64,000 nt of DNA, from assembly GCA_016933155.1 (NCBI GenBank), contig JAFGBM010000002.1:112568-176567 (forward strand), read 5' to 3'. The position numbers and the translations under genes were made by a program. The DNA is from Demequinaceae bacterium (GTDB taxonomy: Bacteria > Actinomycetota > Actinomycetes > Actinomycetales > Demequinaceae). Position 1 is the first letter of the stretch; the number at the start of each line of letters is the position of its first letter. Shown here piece by piece: positions 1-12,225 of this stretch. The notes beneath the pieces were generated by a model, which saw only the letters and a list, made by a program, of their open reading frames with translations, was not told where the DNA came from and ran no database searches.

Positions 1-456
1 AGGGCTTTCAAGGAACGGACGGTCGAGAAGATCTACCACGCCCTCGCCCAGGGACACCTGGACCCGGGTGAGGGCACCATCGACGCCCCCATCGGTCGCC
101 ATCCCACCGCCGGCTACAAGTTCGCCGTCACCTCCGACGGGCGAGAATCGGTGACCCACTACCGGGTGGTGGAGATGATGCCGTCCGCGTCTTTGCTCGA
201 AATCCTCCTGGAGACCGGAAGGACGCATCAAATCCGGGTTCACATGAGCGCGCTTCGCCATCCCCTCGTGGGTGACCTGACGTATGGGGCGGATCCCACC
301 CTCGCCGAGCGCCTGGGACTCACGCGACAGTGGCTTCACGCTCACCGATTGGCCTTCGCCCATCCGGTCACGGGGAGGCAGGTGGAGTTCGAGAGTCCGT
401 ACCCGGCCGACCTCGCCCGGGCGCTGGACTTGCTGAGGGTCGGGGGAGCGGAGTAG
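1..456 (+). CDS. RluA/RluD-family pseudouridine synthase, C-terminal part
   Basis: The reading frame is open from base 1 to the TAG at 454-456, so the gene begins before the window. The visible ~151 residues carry the conserved end of the RluA/RluD catalytic domain, with [17 protein letters not shown] and then a [10 protein letters not shown] segment, as in enzymes that convert uridine to pseudouridine in 23S rRNA. The catalytic-Asp HRLD motif lies upstream and cannot be seen. In actinobacteria this gene commonly follows lspA in a cell-division/lipoprotein neighbourhood. RluD or a close paralogue are both possible, so no symbol is given. A stem-loop at 494-517 probably ends the transcript. 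Confidence 0.88.
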   Translation, partial: RAFKERTVEKIYHALAQGHLDPGEGTIDAPIGRHPTAGYKFAVTSDGRESVTHYRVVEMMPSASLLEILLETGRTHQIRVHMSALRHPLVGDLTYGADPTLAERLGLTRQWLHAHRLAFAHPVTGRQVEFESPYPADLARALDLLRVGGAE

Positions 457-493
457 GGGCTCGGTCGCCGACCCCGAAGCCTAGGCCCTTGGT

Positions 494-517
494 CCCGCAC
501 GGCCTGGCCCGTGCGGG
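494..517 (+). terminator. Stem-loop after the pseudouridine synthase gene
   Basis: CCCGCACGG (494-502) and CCGTGCGGG (509-517) pair over 9 bp around a 6-nt loop. There is no strong T-run after it. A second shorter hairpin (GCCCCC/GGGGGC, 542-559) is followed by GTTGTT. Together they probably separate the pseudouridine synthase gene from hppA. Confidence 0.55.
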
Positions 518-596
518 GTAGCGTCACCCGTGATGGATACGGCCCCCTAGGATGGGGGCGTTGTTGCGTCATCACGACTCACTAGGAGGAGTCCAC

Positions 597-2933
<2,337 letters not shown>

Positions 2934-2953
2934 GTCTATAGAGGGATTGGTCA

Positions 2954-3001
2954 GGGTCGGGCGGGTCTGCCTAGCGGCAGACAAGCCCGACCCGGCCTTT
3001 T
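2954..3001 (+). terminator. Intrinsic terminator of hppA
   Basis: Nested stem: GGGTCGGGC (2954-2962) pairs with GCCCGACCC (2985-2993), and inside it GTCTGCC (2965-2971) pairs with GGCAGAC (2976-2982). The stem is followed by GGCCTTTT, a modest T-tract. Confidence 0.85.
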
Positions 3002-3069
3002 CCCGGCGTCACGGACCACGACAACGGCGACTCGCGGGAAGGACCCACGGCGGCATGAGGGAACGAGCC

Positions 3070-3075
3070 TAGAAT
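3070..3075 (+). promoter_or_regulatory. -10 box of dnaE, leaderless start
   Basis: TAGAAT is followed by 7 nt and then the dnaE ATG at 3083. No Shine-Dalgarno sequence lies in front of the ATG, so the mRNA probably starts at or next to the start codon. Confidence 0.55.
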
Positions 3076-3082
3076 CACGTCC

Positions 3083-6000
3083 ATGCCTGGAAGCGATTTC
3101 GTCCATCTCCACGTCCACACGGAGTACTCGATGCTCGACGGGGCGGCTCGCATCGACGATCTGTTCGAGGAGGCGAATCGGCAGGGTCAGAAGGCCCTCG
3201 GGATGACCGATCACGGGTACCTTTTCGGGGCGTATGAGTTCTGGTCGAAGGCGATGAAAGCCGGCGTCAAGCCTGTCATCGGGATCGAGGCCTACCTGAC
3301 CCCGGGCACGGCTCGGGCGGACAGGACCCGGGTTCGATGGGGAGATGGAGCCCAGGTGGGGGACGACGTCTCGGCCAGCGGGGCGTACACCCACGCAACC
3401 CTCTGGGCACGGAACAACGATGGCCTCCACAACCTGTTCCGGATGGCCTCCCTTGCCTCCCTCGAGGGTCATTTCTACAAGCCCCGCATGGACAGGGAAC
3501 TCCTCAGCCGCTACTCGAAGGGCCTCATAGCGACGACCGGCTGCCCCTCGGGGGAGATCCAGACCCGGCTCCGACTCGGTCAATACGACGAGGCGCTCCG
3601 AGCCGCACGCGAGTTCCAGGACATCTTCGGCAAGGAGGACTTCTACGTCGAGCTCATGGACCACGGCCTCGAGATCGAGCGACGGGTAGTCGGGGACCTG
3701 AGGAACATCGCCCGAGACATCGGGGCTCCTTTCGTCGCGACGAATGACTCCCACTACACTCGGGCCGAGGACGCAGCAGCACACGACGCCCTCCTGTGCA
3801 TCCAGTCAGGATCCACCCTCGACGATCCTGGGAGGTTCCGCTTCGACGGCTCCTCGTACTACATCCGTTCGTCGGAGGACATGCGGCGGACCTTCGAAGA
3901 CTTCGACGGCGCCTGCGACAATACCCTGGCGATCGCCGAGCGATGCGAGGTCGCCTTCGACACGTCGGCGGACTTCATGCCCCGCTTCGCGTGTCCCCCG
4001 GGAGAGGACGAGCACTCCTGGTTCGTCAAGGAGGTCCAGGTGGGCCTCCATCGGAGATACCCGGGGGGCATCCCGGCCAAGGTCCAGGAGCGGGCGGACT
4101 TCGAGACTGAGGTCATCACCTCGAAGGGGTATGCCGGGTACTACCTCGTCGTGGCCGACTTCGTGCGGTGGGCCAAGGAAAACGGCATCCGCGTGGGGCC
4201 CGGGCGGGGTTCGGGCGCCGGTTCGATGGCGGCCTACGCGATGGGCATCACCGACCTCGACCCGATCGTCCACGGACTGTTCTTCGAGCGATTCCTCAAT
4301 CCAGAGCGAGAGACCAAACCCGATTTCGACATCGATTTTGACGAGCGTCGGCGGGGCGAGGTGATCCGGTACGTCACCGAGAAATACGGCGAGGACAAGG
4401 TCGCCCAGATCGTCACCTACGGCACCATCAAGGCCAAGCAGGCCCTCAAGGACGCCGCCCGGGTGCTCGGAAAACCCTTCTCCCTGGGCGAGCGGCTGAC
4501 GAAGGCCTTCCCCGAACCGCTTCAGGGCAGGGACATGTCCCTCGGCACCGCATACGACAAGACGAACGAGCGGTATGGGGAGGCGCAGGACTTCCGATCT
4601 CTGGTGGACTCGGACCCGGAGGCGAAGGAGACCCTGGACCTGGCCCGTGGGCTCGAGAACCTCAAGCGTCAGTGGGGGGTCCACGCCGCCGGTGTCATCA
4701 TGTCGAGCGAGCCCCTCAAGGACATCATCCCCATCATGCGGAGGGAGCAGGACGGGGCGATCATCACCCAATTCGACTACCCCACCTGTGAGGCCCTCGG
4801 GCTCGTCAAGATGGACTTCCTCGGGCTCCGCAACCTCACCCTCCTCGACGATGCCTTAGAGAACATCGTCGTGAACGGCAAGCCCCCCGTCGTCCTCGAG
4901 AACCTTCCCCTCGAGGATGCAGCGACCTTCGAGATGCTGGGCAGGGGCGACACCCTGGGGGTGTTCCAACTCGATGGCGTGGCCATGCGGGGGCTCCTCC
5001 GGCAGATGCGGCCCGACTCGTTCGAGGACATCTCCGCTGTTCTCGCCCTGTACCGGCCGGGGCCCATGGGGGTCAACTCCCACACCAACTACGCCCTCCG
5101 CAAGAACAAGCAGCAGAAGATCAACCCCATCCATCCGGAATTGGAGGAGCCCCTCAAAGAGGTCCTCGGGCCGACCTATGGCCTCATCGTGTACCAGGAG
5201 CAGGTCCTCAGGGTGGCGCAGATCGTCGCGGGCTACTCCCTCGGTCGAGCGGATCTCCTGCGCAAGGCGATGGGGAAGAAGAACAAGGAGGTGCTCGACA
5301 AGGAGTTCGAGCCCTTCAGCGCGGGCATGAGGGAACGGGGCTACTCGGAGGCGGCCATCACCGCCCTCTGGGAGGTGCTCGTCCCCTTCGCCGACTACGC
5401 CTTCAACAAGGCGCACACGGCCGCCTACGGGGTCCTCAGCTTCTGGACCGCCTACCTCAAGGCCCACTACCCGACGGAGTTCATGGCCGCCCTCCTCACC
5501 TCAGTCGGGGCGGACAAGGACCGCACGGCCGTCTACCTGAGCGAATGCCGTCGGATGGGCACCACCGTCCTTCCTCCCGATGTCAACGTGTCGCGTCCCA
5601 CCTATTCGGCCGTCGGCGAGGACATCCGTTTCGGGCTGACGGCGGTCAGGAACGTCGGGGCCGGGGTCGTCGACGACATCATCCGCACCAGGGAGGAGAA
5701 GGGGGCCTTCACCTCCTTCCTCGACTTCCTTGAGAAGGTTCCCGTGTCGGTGTGCAACAAACGGACCGTCGATTCGCTCATCAAGGCGGGGGCCTTCGAC
5801 TCGCTGGCGCCGTCCAGGAGGGCCCTGTGCGCGGTTCACGAACAGGCGATCGACGCCGTCGTTCCGGTCAAGAGGCAGGAGGCGAGCGGGCAGTTCGACC
5901 TGTTCGGGCAGACCCCGGGGGCCGGGCCCGGGGTGTCCGTCATCGTGCCCTCGATCGAGGAATGGGACCGCAAGACCCGGCTCGATTTCGAGAGGGAGAT

Positions 6001-6640
6001 GCTCGGGCTCTACGTCTCTGACCATCCCTTGAGGGGCATGGAGCACGTCCTCAGGGCGGAGGCCACCCACCAGGTGTCCCGGGCGAATCCGGCCCACGGT
6101 GTCGCCGAGGGGGACCATGTCACCTTCGCCGGCCTCATCACCCACGTGGACAGGAGGATCGCCCGATCGGGGAACGCCTACGGAATGGTGATCCTTGAGG
6201 ACATGACCGGCGAGGTGGAGATCTCGTTCTTCGGGAAGGTCTACGACCAGTATTCCGGCGACCTCGCCAACGACGCCGTCCTGGCGATCAAGACGAGGAC
6301 GAGGGAGAAGGGGGACGGGGGTCTGCAGTTCTCGGCGATGGAGGTCAAGGTTCCCCACGTGGCCCCGGAGGATACCACCCCCGTCTTCCTCACCCTCCCG
6401 TCCAATCGGGTGAACCCCGGTCTCGTCGAGCGGGTGAAGGACATCCTCCGCGCCCATCCCGGCGCCGTGGAGGTCAGGATGGTGCTGACGGGCCGGGAGA
6501 AGCCCGTGACGATGCGTCTGGACGACGAATTCAGGGTGACGCGTTCCAGTGCCCTATATGGGGACCTCAAGGCCGCCCTGGGCCCGTCTTGCCTGTCGAG
6601 CGAAGCGCCGGCCCCCGACCGGAGCGCCGCGGCGGGGTAA
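3083..6640 (+). CDS. dnaE: DNA polymerase III alpha subunit (replicative DnaE1 type)
   Basis: Catalytic subunit of the replicative C-family polymerase, 1185 aa, full length. The PHP domain opens with HLHVHTEYSMLDG at residues 8-20. The palm has GPGRGSGAGSMAAYA (near 372) and the two catalytic aspartates in PDFDIDFDERRR (near 412), with the third acidic residue probably in KMDFLGLRNL (near 577). A helix-hairpin-helix segment and an OB fold (about residues 1010-1090) follow. The length and intact PHP histidines fit DnaE1 rather than the mutagenic DnaE2. The ATG at 3083 follows a -10 box by 7 nt and has no ribosome-binding site, which suggests a leaderless transcript. hisD starts 24 nt downstream from its own promoter-like box. 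Confidence 0.96.
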   Translation: MPGSDFVHLHVHTEYSMLDGAARIDDLFEEANRQGQKALGMTDHGYLFGAYEFWSKAMKAGVKPVIGIEAYLTPGTARADRTRVRWGDGAQVGDDVSASGAYTHATLWARNNDGLHNLFRMASLASLEGHFYKPRMDRELLSRYSKGLIATTGCPSGEIQTRLRLGQYDEALRAAREFQDIFGKEDFYVELMDHGLEIERRVVGDLRNIARDIGAPFVATNDSHYTRAEDAAAHDALLCIQSGSTLDDPGRFRFDGSSYYIRSSEDMRRTFEDFDGACDNTLAIAERCEVAFDTSADFMPRFACPPGEDEHSWFVKEVQVGLHRRYPGGIPAKVQERADFETEVITSKGYAGYYLVVADFVRWAKENGIRVGPGRGSGAGSMAAYAMGITDLDPIVHGLFFERFLNPERETKPDFDIDFDERRRGEVIRYVTEKYGEDKVAQIVTYGTIKAKQALKDAARVLGKPFSLGERLTKAFPEPLQGRDMSLGTAYDKTNERYGEAQDFRSLVDSDPEAKETLDLARGLENLKRQWGVHAAGVIMSSEPLKDIIPIMRREQDGAIITQFDYPTCEALGLVKMDFLGLRNLTLLDDALENIVVNGKPPVVLENLPLEDAATFEMLGRGDTLGVFQLDGVAMRGLLRQMRPDSFEDISAVLALYRPGPMGVNSHTNYALRKNKQQKINPIHPELEEPLKEVLGPTYGLIVYQEQVLRVAQIVAGYSLGRADLLRKAMGKKNKEVLDKEFEPFSAGMRERGYSEAAITALWEVLVPFADYAFNKAHTAAYGVLSFWTAYLKAHYPTEFMAALLTSVGADKDRTAVYLSECRRMGTTVLPPDVNVSRPTYSAVGEDIRFGLTAVRNVGAGVVDDIIRTREEKGAFTSFLDFLEKVPVSVCNKRTVDSLIKAGAFDSLAPSRRALCAVHEQAIDAVVPVKRQEASGQFDLFGQTPGAGPGVSVIVPSIEEWDRKTRLDFEREMLGLYVSDHPLRGMEHVLRAEATHQVSRANPAHGVAEGDHVTFAGLITHVDRRIARSGNAYGMVILEDMTGEVEISFFGKVYDQYSGDLANDAVLAIKTRTREKGDGGLQFSAMEVKVPHVAPEDTTPVFLTLPSNRVNPGLVERVKDILRAHPGAVEVRMVLTGREKPVTMRLDDEFRVTRSSALYGDLKAALGPSCLSSEAPAPDRSAAAG

Positions 6641-6651
6641 CGAAGGGGCCC

Positions 6652-6657
6652 TAGACT
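6652..6657 (+). promoter_or_regulatory. -10 box of hisD, leaderless start
   Basis: TAGACT followed by 7 nt and the hisD ATG at 6665. No good -35 hexamer is visible. The same TAGACT-N6/7-start arrangement recurs before hisC, hisH and the radical SAM gene. Confidence 0.5.
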
Positions 6658-6664
6658 TGGGGAC

Positions 6665-7981
6665 ATGCTTTCGAGAATCGACCTCCGAGGGAAGACCCTC
6701 AGCGTGGGCGAGTTGCTCGCCATCGTGCCCCGGGCTCGGGAGGACGTGACCGACGCCCTCGCCATCGTCGAACCCATCATCGCCGACGTGCGGGCCCGGG
6801 GGGGCGAGGCCCTCAGGGAGTACGGCCGACGATTCGACGGGGTGGCCCCCGCCCACCTCCGGGTCCCGGTGGGAGATGTCACGGCGGCGCTTGAGGCCCT
6901 CGACCCGGCCGTCCGCTCCGCTCTTGAGGAGGCGATCCGGCGGACTCGGACCTACCACGATGCGACCATCCCGCCCCCCATCAGCGTCGAGATCGCCCCC
7001 GGGGCAAGGGTCTCCCAGAGGTGGATCCCCATGAGGAGGGTCGGGCTCTACGTACCCGGGGGGCTCGCCGTCTACCCGAGTTCGGTGGTCATGAATGTCG
7101 TGGCCGCGCAGTCCGCGGGGGTGGCCTCGATCGCCGTTTCCAGCCCTCCCCAGGAGGCCTTCTCGGGTCTTCCGCATCCGACGATCCTCGCCGCGTGCGC
7201 GTTGCTGGGTGTGGACGAGGTATACGCCGTCGGGGGTGCCCAGGCCGTCGCCATGCTCGCCTACGGGGCATTCGACGGCGGGGAGGTGCTGTGTGAGCCC
7301 GTGGATGCCATCACGGGGCCGGGGAACCGGTTCGTCACCGCGGCCAAGCGCGCCGTCCAGGGCGTCGTCGGCATCGACGCGGAGGCGGGTCCGACGGAGA
7401 TCGCCGTCATCGCGGATGCCGCGGCCGATCCCGAACTCGCGGCCGCGGACCTCGTCAGCCAGGCGGAGCACGATCCGTTGGCTGGATCGGTCCTCATCAC
7501 CGACTCGGCGGAACTGGCGGACGCCGTGGACGAGGCGGTCGAGCGTCGAGGGGCGGCGACCAAGCACGCGGCCCGCGTCAAGGAGGCCTTGACGGGGGAG
7601 CAGAGCGCGATCGTGCTCACGGATGGGCTCGACCAATCGATTGCGGTCGCGGACGCCTACGGTGCCGAGCACCTGGAGATCCACACGGCCGACCCGGCCG
7701 CGGTGGCCGCGCGGATCACCTCGGCCGGATGCATCTTCGTCGGCCCCTATTCACCGGTTCCCCTCGGCGACTACCTCGCCGGTTCCAACCACGTCCTGCC
7801 GACGGGAGGGACGGCCCGTTTCGCCTCCGGGCTCAACGTCACCTCCTTCCTCCGGGCCGTGTCCGTCGTCGAGTATGACGCTGACGCTCTTGCGGAGGTC
7901 GCTGACCGGGTGGTCGCGCTCGCCGATGCGGAGGACCTGCCGGCGCACGGCGAGGCCATCCAGGCACGCATCGACCGGTAG
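6665..7981 (+). CDS. hisD: Histidinol dehydrogenase
   Basis: Zn-dependent cytosolic enzyme for the last two oxidation steps of histidine synthesis (L-histidinol to L-histidine, 2 NAD+). It is 438 aa, the usual length. Visible family motifs are RVGLYVPGG (near 125), [14 protein letters not shown] (near 188), ITGPGNRFV (near 217), SQAEHDP (near 265, metal-binding Gln and His) and [14 protein letters not shown] (near 373). It is the first histidine gene of the window. An Nramp transporter gene comes between it and hisC, which is not the usual arrangement. Confidence 0.97.
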   Translation: MLSRIDLRGKTLSVGELLAIVPRAREDVTDALAIVEPIIADVRARGGEALREYGRRFDGVAPAHLRVPVGDVTAALEALDPAVRSALEEAIRRTRTYHDATIPPPISVEIAPGARVSQRWIPMRRVGLYVPGGLAVYPSSVVMNVVAAQSAGVASIAVSSPPQEAFSGLPHPTILAACALLGVDEVYAVGGAQAVAMLAYGAFDGGEVLCEPVDAITGPGNRFVTAAKRAVQGVVGIDAEAGPTEIAVIADAAADPELAAADLVSQAEHDPLAGSVLITDSAELADAVDEAVERRGAATKHAARVKEALTGEQSAIVLTDGLDQSIAVADAYGAEHLEIHTADPAAVAARITSAGCIFVGPYSPVPLGDYLAGSNHVLPTGGTARFASGLNVTSFLRAVSVVEYDADALAEVADRVVALADAEDLPAHGEAIQARIDR

Positions 7982-7990
7982 GTCCGATTC

Positions 7991-9226
7991 GTGAGCGGCG
8001 GCATGGCCTCCCCGCCCAGGCGTCGATTCATCGGCCTGCTCGGGCCGGCCTTCGTCGCGGCGGTGGCCTATGTCGATCCGGGGAACGTCGCGGCCAACCT
8101 GACCGCGGGCGCCCGCCATGGGTACCTGCTCGTCTGGGTCCTAGTCTTCTCGAACGGCATGGCCGTCGTCATCCAGTACCTCTCCGCCAAGCTCGGCCTG
8201 GTGACGGGAAGGAGTCTTCCCGAGATCCTGGGGGAGCGCCTGCCCCGCTCTTCACGTCTGGCGTATTGGGGACAGGCCGAGTTGATCGCCGCGGCCACGG
8301 ATCTCGCCGAGGTAATCGGGGGGGCGATCGCCCTCAACCTCCTTTTCGGCCTCCCCCTGTGGTGGGGCGGCCTCATCGTCGGCCTGGTGTCGCTGGTGCT
8401 GTTGGCGATTCAGTCCCGGGGCGGGCAGAGGCCGTTCGAGTTCGTCGTCATCGGACTGCTTCTCGTGGTCACGATCGGGTTCATCACGGGGTTGGTCTTC
8501 AAGGGGGTGGAGTGGTCGGAGGCGGTCGGGGGCTTGGTTCCACGTTTCGAGGGCTCGTCGACGGTCCTCCTGGCCGCGGGGATGCTGGGCGCGACCGTCA
8601 TGCCCCATGTCATCTACCTCCATTCGTCGCTCGCGAGGGATCGACATGGGAGGGAGACCGACCCGGGCAGGCTGAGGAGGCTTCTCTCCGCAACGCGATG
8701 GGATGTCGGGCTGTCGCTCGTCGTGGCCGGGACGGTCAACATCGCGATGGTCCTCGTCGCGGCCGCGCATCTTCGCGGGGTGGAGGGGACGGATTCGATC
8801 GAGGGGGCCCACTCGGCGATCTCGGCGGAACTCGGGCCGGGGGTGGCCCTCGCCTTCGCGGTGGGGTTGCTCGCCTCGGGGCTGGCTTCGACGTCCGTCG
8901 GCTGCTACGCGGGCTCGGTCATCATGGAGGGCCTGGTCAGGAAGCGGATCCCCCTCCTCGCCCGGAGGTCGGTCACGTTGGTCCCCGCCCTCGTCATCCT
9001 CGCCTGGGGGGTCGACCCCACCTGGGCTCTCATCATGAGCCAGGTGTTCTTAAGCATCGGCATCCCCTTCGCCCTCATCCCGCTCATCGTGTTCACAAGC
9101 CGCCGAGGCCTCATGGGGGAGTACGCGAACCGGGTGCCCCTCAAGACGGCGGCGTGGGCCTTCGCGGCCGTGATCGTTGTCCTCAACCTGGCGTTGATCA
9201 CGCTCGCTGCTCTTGGGGCTCACTAG
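7991..9226 (+). CDS. mntH: Nramp-family divalent metal (Mn2+/Fe2+) transporter
   Basis: Proton-coupled divalent metal importer of the inner membrane, 411 aa with about 11 hydrophobic spans. The TM1 metal-binding signature appears as DPGNVAANLTAGARHG near residue 26 (Asp and Asn ligands), and the TM6 motif as MPHVIYLHSSL near 202 (Met and His). The GTG at 7991 is taken as start; the ATG at 8003 is equally possible. It lies 9 nt after hisD and its TAG stop is part of the TAGACT box of hisC, so it is physically embedded in the histidine cluster. No metal riboswitch or regulator site is evident. The family is secure; the metal specificity is inferred. Confidence 0.9.
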   Translation: MSGGMASPPRRRFIGLLGPAFVAAVAYVDPGNVAANLTAGARHGYLLVWVLVFSNGMAVVIQYLSAKLGLVTGRSLPEILGERLPRSSRLAYWGQAELIAAATDLAEVIGGAIALNLLFGLPLWWGGLIVGLVSLVLLAIQSRGGQRPFEFVVIGLLLVVTIGFITGLVFKGVEWSEAVGGLVPRFEGSSTVLLAAGMLGATVMPHVIYLHSSLARDRHGRETDPGRLRRLLSATRWDVGLSLVVAGTVNIAMVLVAAAHLRGVEGTDSIEGAHSAISAELGPGVALAFAVGLLASGLASTSVGCYAGSVIMEGLVRKRIPLLARRSVTLVPALVILAWGVDPTWALIMSQVFLSIGIPFALIPLIVFTSRRGLMGEYANRVPLKTAAWAFAAVIVVLNLALITLAALGAH

Positions 9227-9229
9227 ACT
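9224..9229 (+). promoter_or_regulatory. -10 box of hisC overlapping the mntH stop codon
   Basis: TAGACT, whose first three bases are the mntH stop codon, is followed by 6 nt and the hisC ATG at 9236. This suggests a separate leaderless hisC transcript in addition to read-through. Confidence 0.5.
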
Positions 9230-9235
9230 TTGCGC

Positions 9236-10330
9236 ATGGAACTGCCCCTGCGTCCGGAGATCCGAGGGCTCGCACCCTACGGTGCCCCCCAGTTGGACGT
9301 TCCCGTGCTCCTCAACGTCAATGAGAACCCCTACGCGCCGCCCGCGGTCGTCGTGGAAGCACTTGCGGCGGCCGTCCACAAGGCCGCCGAGGGGCTCAAC
9401 CGTTACCCGGACCGGGAGTTCGTCGGCCTCCGGGCGGAACTCGCCGCGTACCTGGCCCGGGAGTCGGGAGCGGACTTCCTCCGGTTCGAGAACATCTGGG
9501 CGGCGAACGGCTCGAACGAGGTCATGCTTCACCTCCACCAGGCGTTCGGGGGGCCCGGTCGCACCACCCTGAGTTTCGCGCCGACCTATTCGATGTATCC
9601 GGAGTACGCGAGGGATACCTCCACCACCTACGTGACCCTCCCCCGCAGGGACGATTTCTCCATTCCCGTCGAGGAGGCCTCGGCCGAGATCGCGGCCAGT
9701 CAGCCCAGCCTCGTCCTGCTCGCGAGTCCGAACAATCCGACGGGGACCGCCCTCCCCCTCAATGATGTCCGGGCCCTCTGTGACGCGGCGGCAGCCGTGG
9801 ACGGCGGCTGCGTCGTCGTGGTCGACGAGGCTTATGCGGAGTTCAGGAGGAAGGGGGTGCCGAGCGCCCTCATGCTCCTGCCCGAGATCCCCCACCTCGC
9901 CGTCAGCCGCACCATGTCCAAGGCCTTCGCCTTCGCCGGGGGACGGCTCGGCTACCTCGCGGCCTCCGTGGACATCATCGACGCCCTCCGGATCGTCCGG
10001 CTGCCCTACCACCTCAGCACCGTGACCCAGGCCATCGCCCGGGCGGCCCTCGCTCACGTCTCCGACCTCCAGGCCCAGGTGGACGAGATCCGTGCCGAAC
10101 GGGACGAGACCGTGGCCTGGTTGCGGGCCCAGGGATACACGGTCGCGGACACGGACGCCAACTTCGCCCTCTTCGGTCCCTTCGAAGATCGTGAGAAGGT
10201 ATTTGCAGGACTCCTGGAACTCGGGGTGCTGATCCGAGTCGTGGGGCCCGACGGGTGGTTGCGGGTGTCGATCGGCACGCCGCAGGAGATGGCGCGATTC
10301 CGCGCCGCGCTACTGGAGGTGACGCGATGA
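9236..10330 (+). CDS. hisC: Histidinol-phosphate aminotransferase
   Basis: PLP-dependent class I/II aminotransferase making L-histidinol phosphate from imidazole acetol phosphate, 364 aa. The N-terminal [12 protein letters not shown] segment is typical of His[12 protein letters not shown] lies near 163, DEAYAEF near 198, and the PLP lysine is in [17 protein letters not shown] near 228. The ATG at 9236 is chosen over an in-frame TTG at 9230 because it sits 6 nt after a TAGACT box and matches family starts. The stop overlaps the hisB start (ATGA), so the two are translationally coupled. Confidence 0.96.
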   Translation: MELPLRPEIRGLAPYGAPQLDVPVLLNVNENPYAPPAVVVEALAAAVHKAAEGLNRYPDREFVGLRAELAAYLARESGADFLRFENIWAANGSNEVMLHLHQAFGGPGRTTLSFAPTYSMYPEYARDTSTTYVTLPRRDDFSIPVEEASAEIAASQPSLVLLASPNNPTGTALPLNDVRALCDAAAAVDGGCVVVVDEAYAEFRRKGVPSALMLLPEIPHLAVSRTMSKAFAFAGGRLGYLAASVDIIDALRIVRLPYHLSTVTQAIARAALAHVSDLQAQVDEIRAERDETVAWLRAQGYTVADTDANFALFGPFEDREKVFAGLLELGVLIRVVGPDGWLRVSIGTPQEMARFRAALLEVTR

Positions 10331-10938
10331 GCCCCGCCAAGGCCCGGAAGGCCCGCATCGAACGGAAGACGTCGGAATCGGACGTCCTGGTGGAACTCGA
10401 CCTCGACGGAGCCGGGGTCACGGAGATCTCCACAGGCGTGCCGTTCTACGACCACATGCTCACGGCTTTTGGCAAGCACTCCCTCATAGACCTCACGGTC
10501 CAGGCGACGGGCGACATCGAGGTCGACTCCCACCACACGGTCGAGGACGTCGCCATCTCCATCGGCGAGGCGATCAAGGAAGCCCTCGGGGATAAGGCGG
10601 GGATCTCGCGGTTCGGTGCCGCCGCTGTCCCCCTCGACGAGGCCCTCGCCCAGGCCGTGGTCGACGTGTCGGGGCGGCCGTACTTCGTCCACGAGGGCGA
10701 ACCTCTCGGCCAGGCCCAGCACCTCATCGGCGGGAACTTCGCCGGATCCCTCACCGGGCACGTGCTCGAGTCGATCGCCCACCACGCGGGCATCACCCTC
10801 CATGTCCGGGTGCTGGCCGGGCGCGACCCCCACCACATCGTCGAGGCCCAGTTCAAGGCCGTGGCGCGGGCTCTCAGGGCTGCCGTGGCTATAGATCCCC
10901 GCGTCAAGGGCGTGCCCAGCACCAAGGGCGCCCTGTGA
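10327..10938 (+). CDS. hisB: Imidazoleglycerol-phosphate dehydratase
   Basis: Mn-dependent cytosolic enzyme converting imidazole glycerol phosphate to imidazole acetol phosphate, 203 aa, the monofunctional (dehydratase only) form. Metal-binding motifs are present: [13 protein letters not shown] near 39, [12 protein letters not shown] near 63, AHHAG near 150 and [12 protein letters not shown] near 166. The ATG at 10327 overlaps the hisC stop by 4 nt. The stop in turn overlaps the GTG of the next gene (10935), so the coupling continues into a non-histidine gene. Confidence 0.96.
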   Translation: MSPAKARKARIERKTSESDVLVELDLDGAGVTEISTGVPFYDHMLTAFGKHSLIDLTVQATGDIEVDSHHTVEDVAISIGEAIKEALGDKAGISRFGAAAVPLDEALAQAVVDVSGRPYFVHEGEPLGQAQHLIGGNFAGSLTGHVLESIAHHAGITLHVRVLAGRDPHHIVEAQFKAVARALRAAVAIDPRVKGVPSTKGAL

Positions 10939-11447
10939 CGGGTGGGGAAGGGGGAGCGGGTGCCGGGGCCCCGGAGGGGACGCCGGAGTACCTCGTGCGG
11001 GACACCGTCGCGTTGCTGACCCCCATTGCGAACGGCAAGGTGCTCGCGGCCATCTGCGCCCTCAACGGATGCCGGTGCGACGTCATCGAGTTCCGGCAGG
11101 GCACGCTCGCCGTCATGGTCGACGACCGGGAGGGTCTGGCCGACTTCGCCGCAGCGAGGGTGGGGGCCTTCGCCAAGGACGCCATCATTCTCGCGATGGA
11201 ACGGCGCGACGGGCAGCTCTCTGTTGTGCCCTGGACGGGTGGGCTGCGGGGTGAGGAACTGCCGCCGGGCTTGGCGCTCGACCGTGCCCCCGAAGCCGTG
11301 GTCGCGCTCATGTCGGGCGCCATGACGATCGAGACCCTTCTGGAGCACGCTCCCGGCAGGGTCTTGTCGGGCCGGACGGGCCGGTGGCGGGCGTTCTGGG
11401 CGCTCCGGAGGCTCGCCCGCCAGGGGCGGCGTGAGCAACGAGCATAG
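10935..11447 (+). CDS. Conserved-looking protein of unknown function coupled to hisB
   Basis: A 170-aa soluble protein starting with GTG inside the hisB stop (GTGA overlap), so it is very likely translated. I do not recognise the family. It has no signal peptide or membrane span. The middle (about residues 18-75) alternates hydrophobic strands and helices, with two cysteines in [14 protein letters not shown]. The last ~30 residues are strongly basic (RGRT...[11 protein letters not shown]), which may fit nucleic-acid or membrane-surface contact; this is inference. Its end overlaps the next gene by 17 nt. Position between hisB and hisH suggests co-transcription with histidine genes but does not show a role in the pathway. 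Confidence 0.72.
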   Translation: MTGGEGGAGAGAPEGTPEYLVRDTVALLTPIANGKVLAAICALNGCRCDVIEFRQGTLAVMVDDREGLADFAAARVGAFAKDAIILAMERRDGQLSVVPWTGGLRGEELPPGLALDRAPEAVVALMSGAMTIETLLEHAPGRVLSGRTGRWRAFWALRRLARQGRREQRA

Positions 11448-12132
11448 TCTCGGGTCGGACGGCTCAAGTGGGCCGAATACGTGCCAGTCGACCATGAGTC
11501 CGGGCACGCAGGCGCACCGGTTCGCAGTGTTCTTTTCTGCGCTCGCCCTGGGTGCGGCCACGGGGATCCTCGCAAAGCTGGCGGATGCCTCGGGCTCGTA
11601 TGAGGCGGGGATCATCACGAGCAATGTCGCCGTGTGGGTTCTGGGGGTGAGCCTCTGGGGTGCTCGGGCCGTGAGGATGCTTGACGCGGTCGCACGGTCG
11701 GCCGCGTTCTCGCTGACCATGAACATCGGATACTACGGATGGGCCTCCTGGGTCCTCGGTGATCACTGGCCCGAGATCGCCAGCGTATGGATCCTCATCG
11801 GCCTGACGGCCGTTCCCATCATCGCAGCGGGCGTCCACCTGGCCGTGCGCTCGCCCGCACCCTGGTCGGGGGCCGTCTTCGCCCTCGTCGGCGCGATCGC
11901 CCTCACCGACGAGCCGGTCACCCGGGCCTGGGACTGGGTCTTCGGGCACGCTCGCTACCTTCCCCAGGCGCCTCTTTCAGCGGCGATCTCGGTCGCGACA
12001 TGGGCGGTCGTCGTCTTCGTGCTTCCCCGGCACCGCCCGACGCGGCTATGGGGCCTCGCCTTTGCCCTTCCCGCCTATCTGCTCGTCGACCAGGCGTCCC
12101 AGGTCTCATGGCCCATCCTGCTGGGCTTCTAG
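11431..12132 (+). CDS. Multi-pass membrane protein of unknown function
   Basis: A 233-aa protein with about seven hydrophobic segments starting near residue 30 (FAVFFSALALGAATGILAK) and ending at the C-terminus. The first ~28 residues are polar. The architecture is that of small actinobacterial integral membrane proteins with no assigned role; I see no transporter or enzyme signature. The GTG at 11431 overlaps the upstream gene; an ATG at 11494, closer to the first hydrophobic segment, is an alternative start. The ORF is well supported by the hydrophobic pattern and by operon-like packing. Confidence 0.65.
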   Translation: MSNEHSLGSDGSSGPNTCQSTMSPGTQAHRFAVFFSALALGAATGILAKLADASGSYEAGIITSNVAVWVLGVSLWGARAVRMLDAVARSAAFSLTMNIGYYGWASWVLGDHWPEIASVWILIGLTAVPIIAAGVHLAVRSPAPWSGAVFALVGAIALTDEPVTRAWDWVFGHARYLPQAPLSAAISVATWAVVVFVLPRHRPTRLWGLAFALPAYLLVDQASQVSWPILLGF

Positions 12133-12225
12133 CACTCGGGTCGCTTCCTGTTCGGTTCTGAAAGGTTGGAACGGAAACAAGGGACCGATCGTTCCTTGGA
12201 CGATATCGATTGGAGAGGGGTTGCT

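Noticed and set aside
10446..11726. 426-codon minus-strand frame opposite hisB and the next genes
   Set aside because: Antisense of hisB and of the coupled downstream genes; no start signal or domain.
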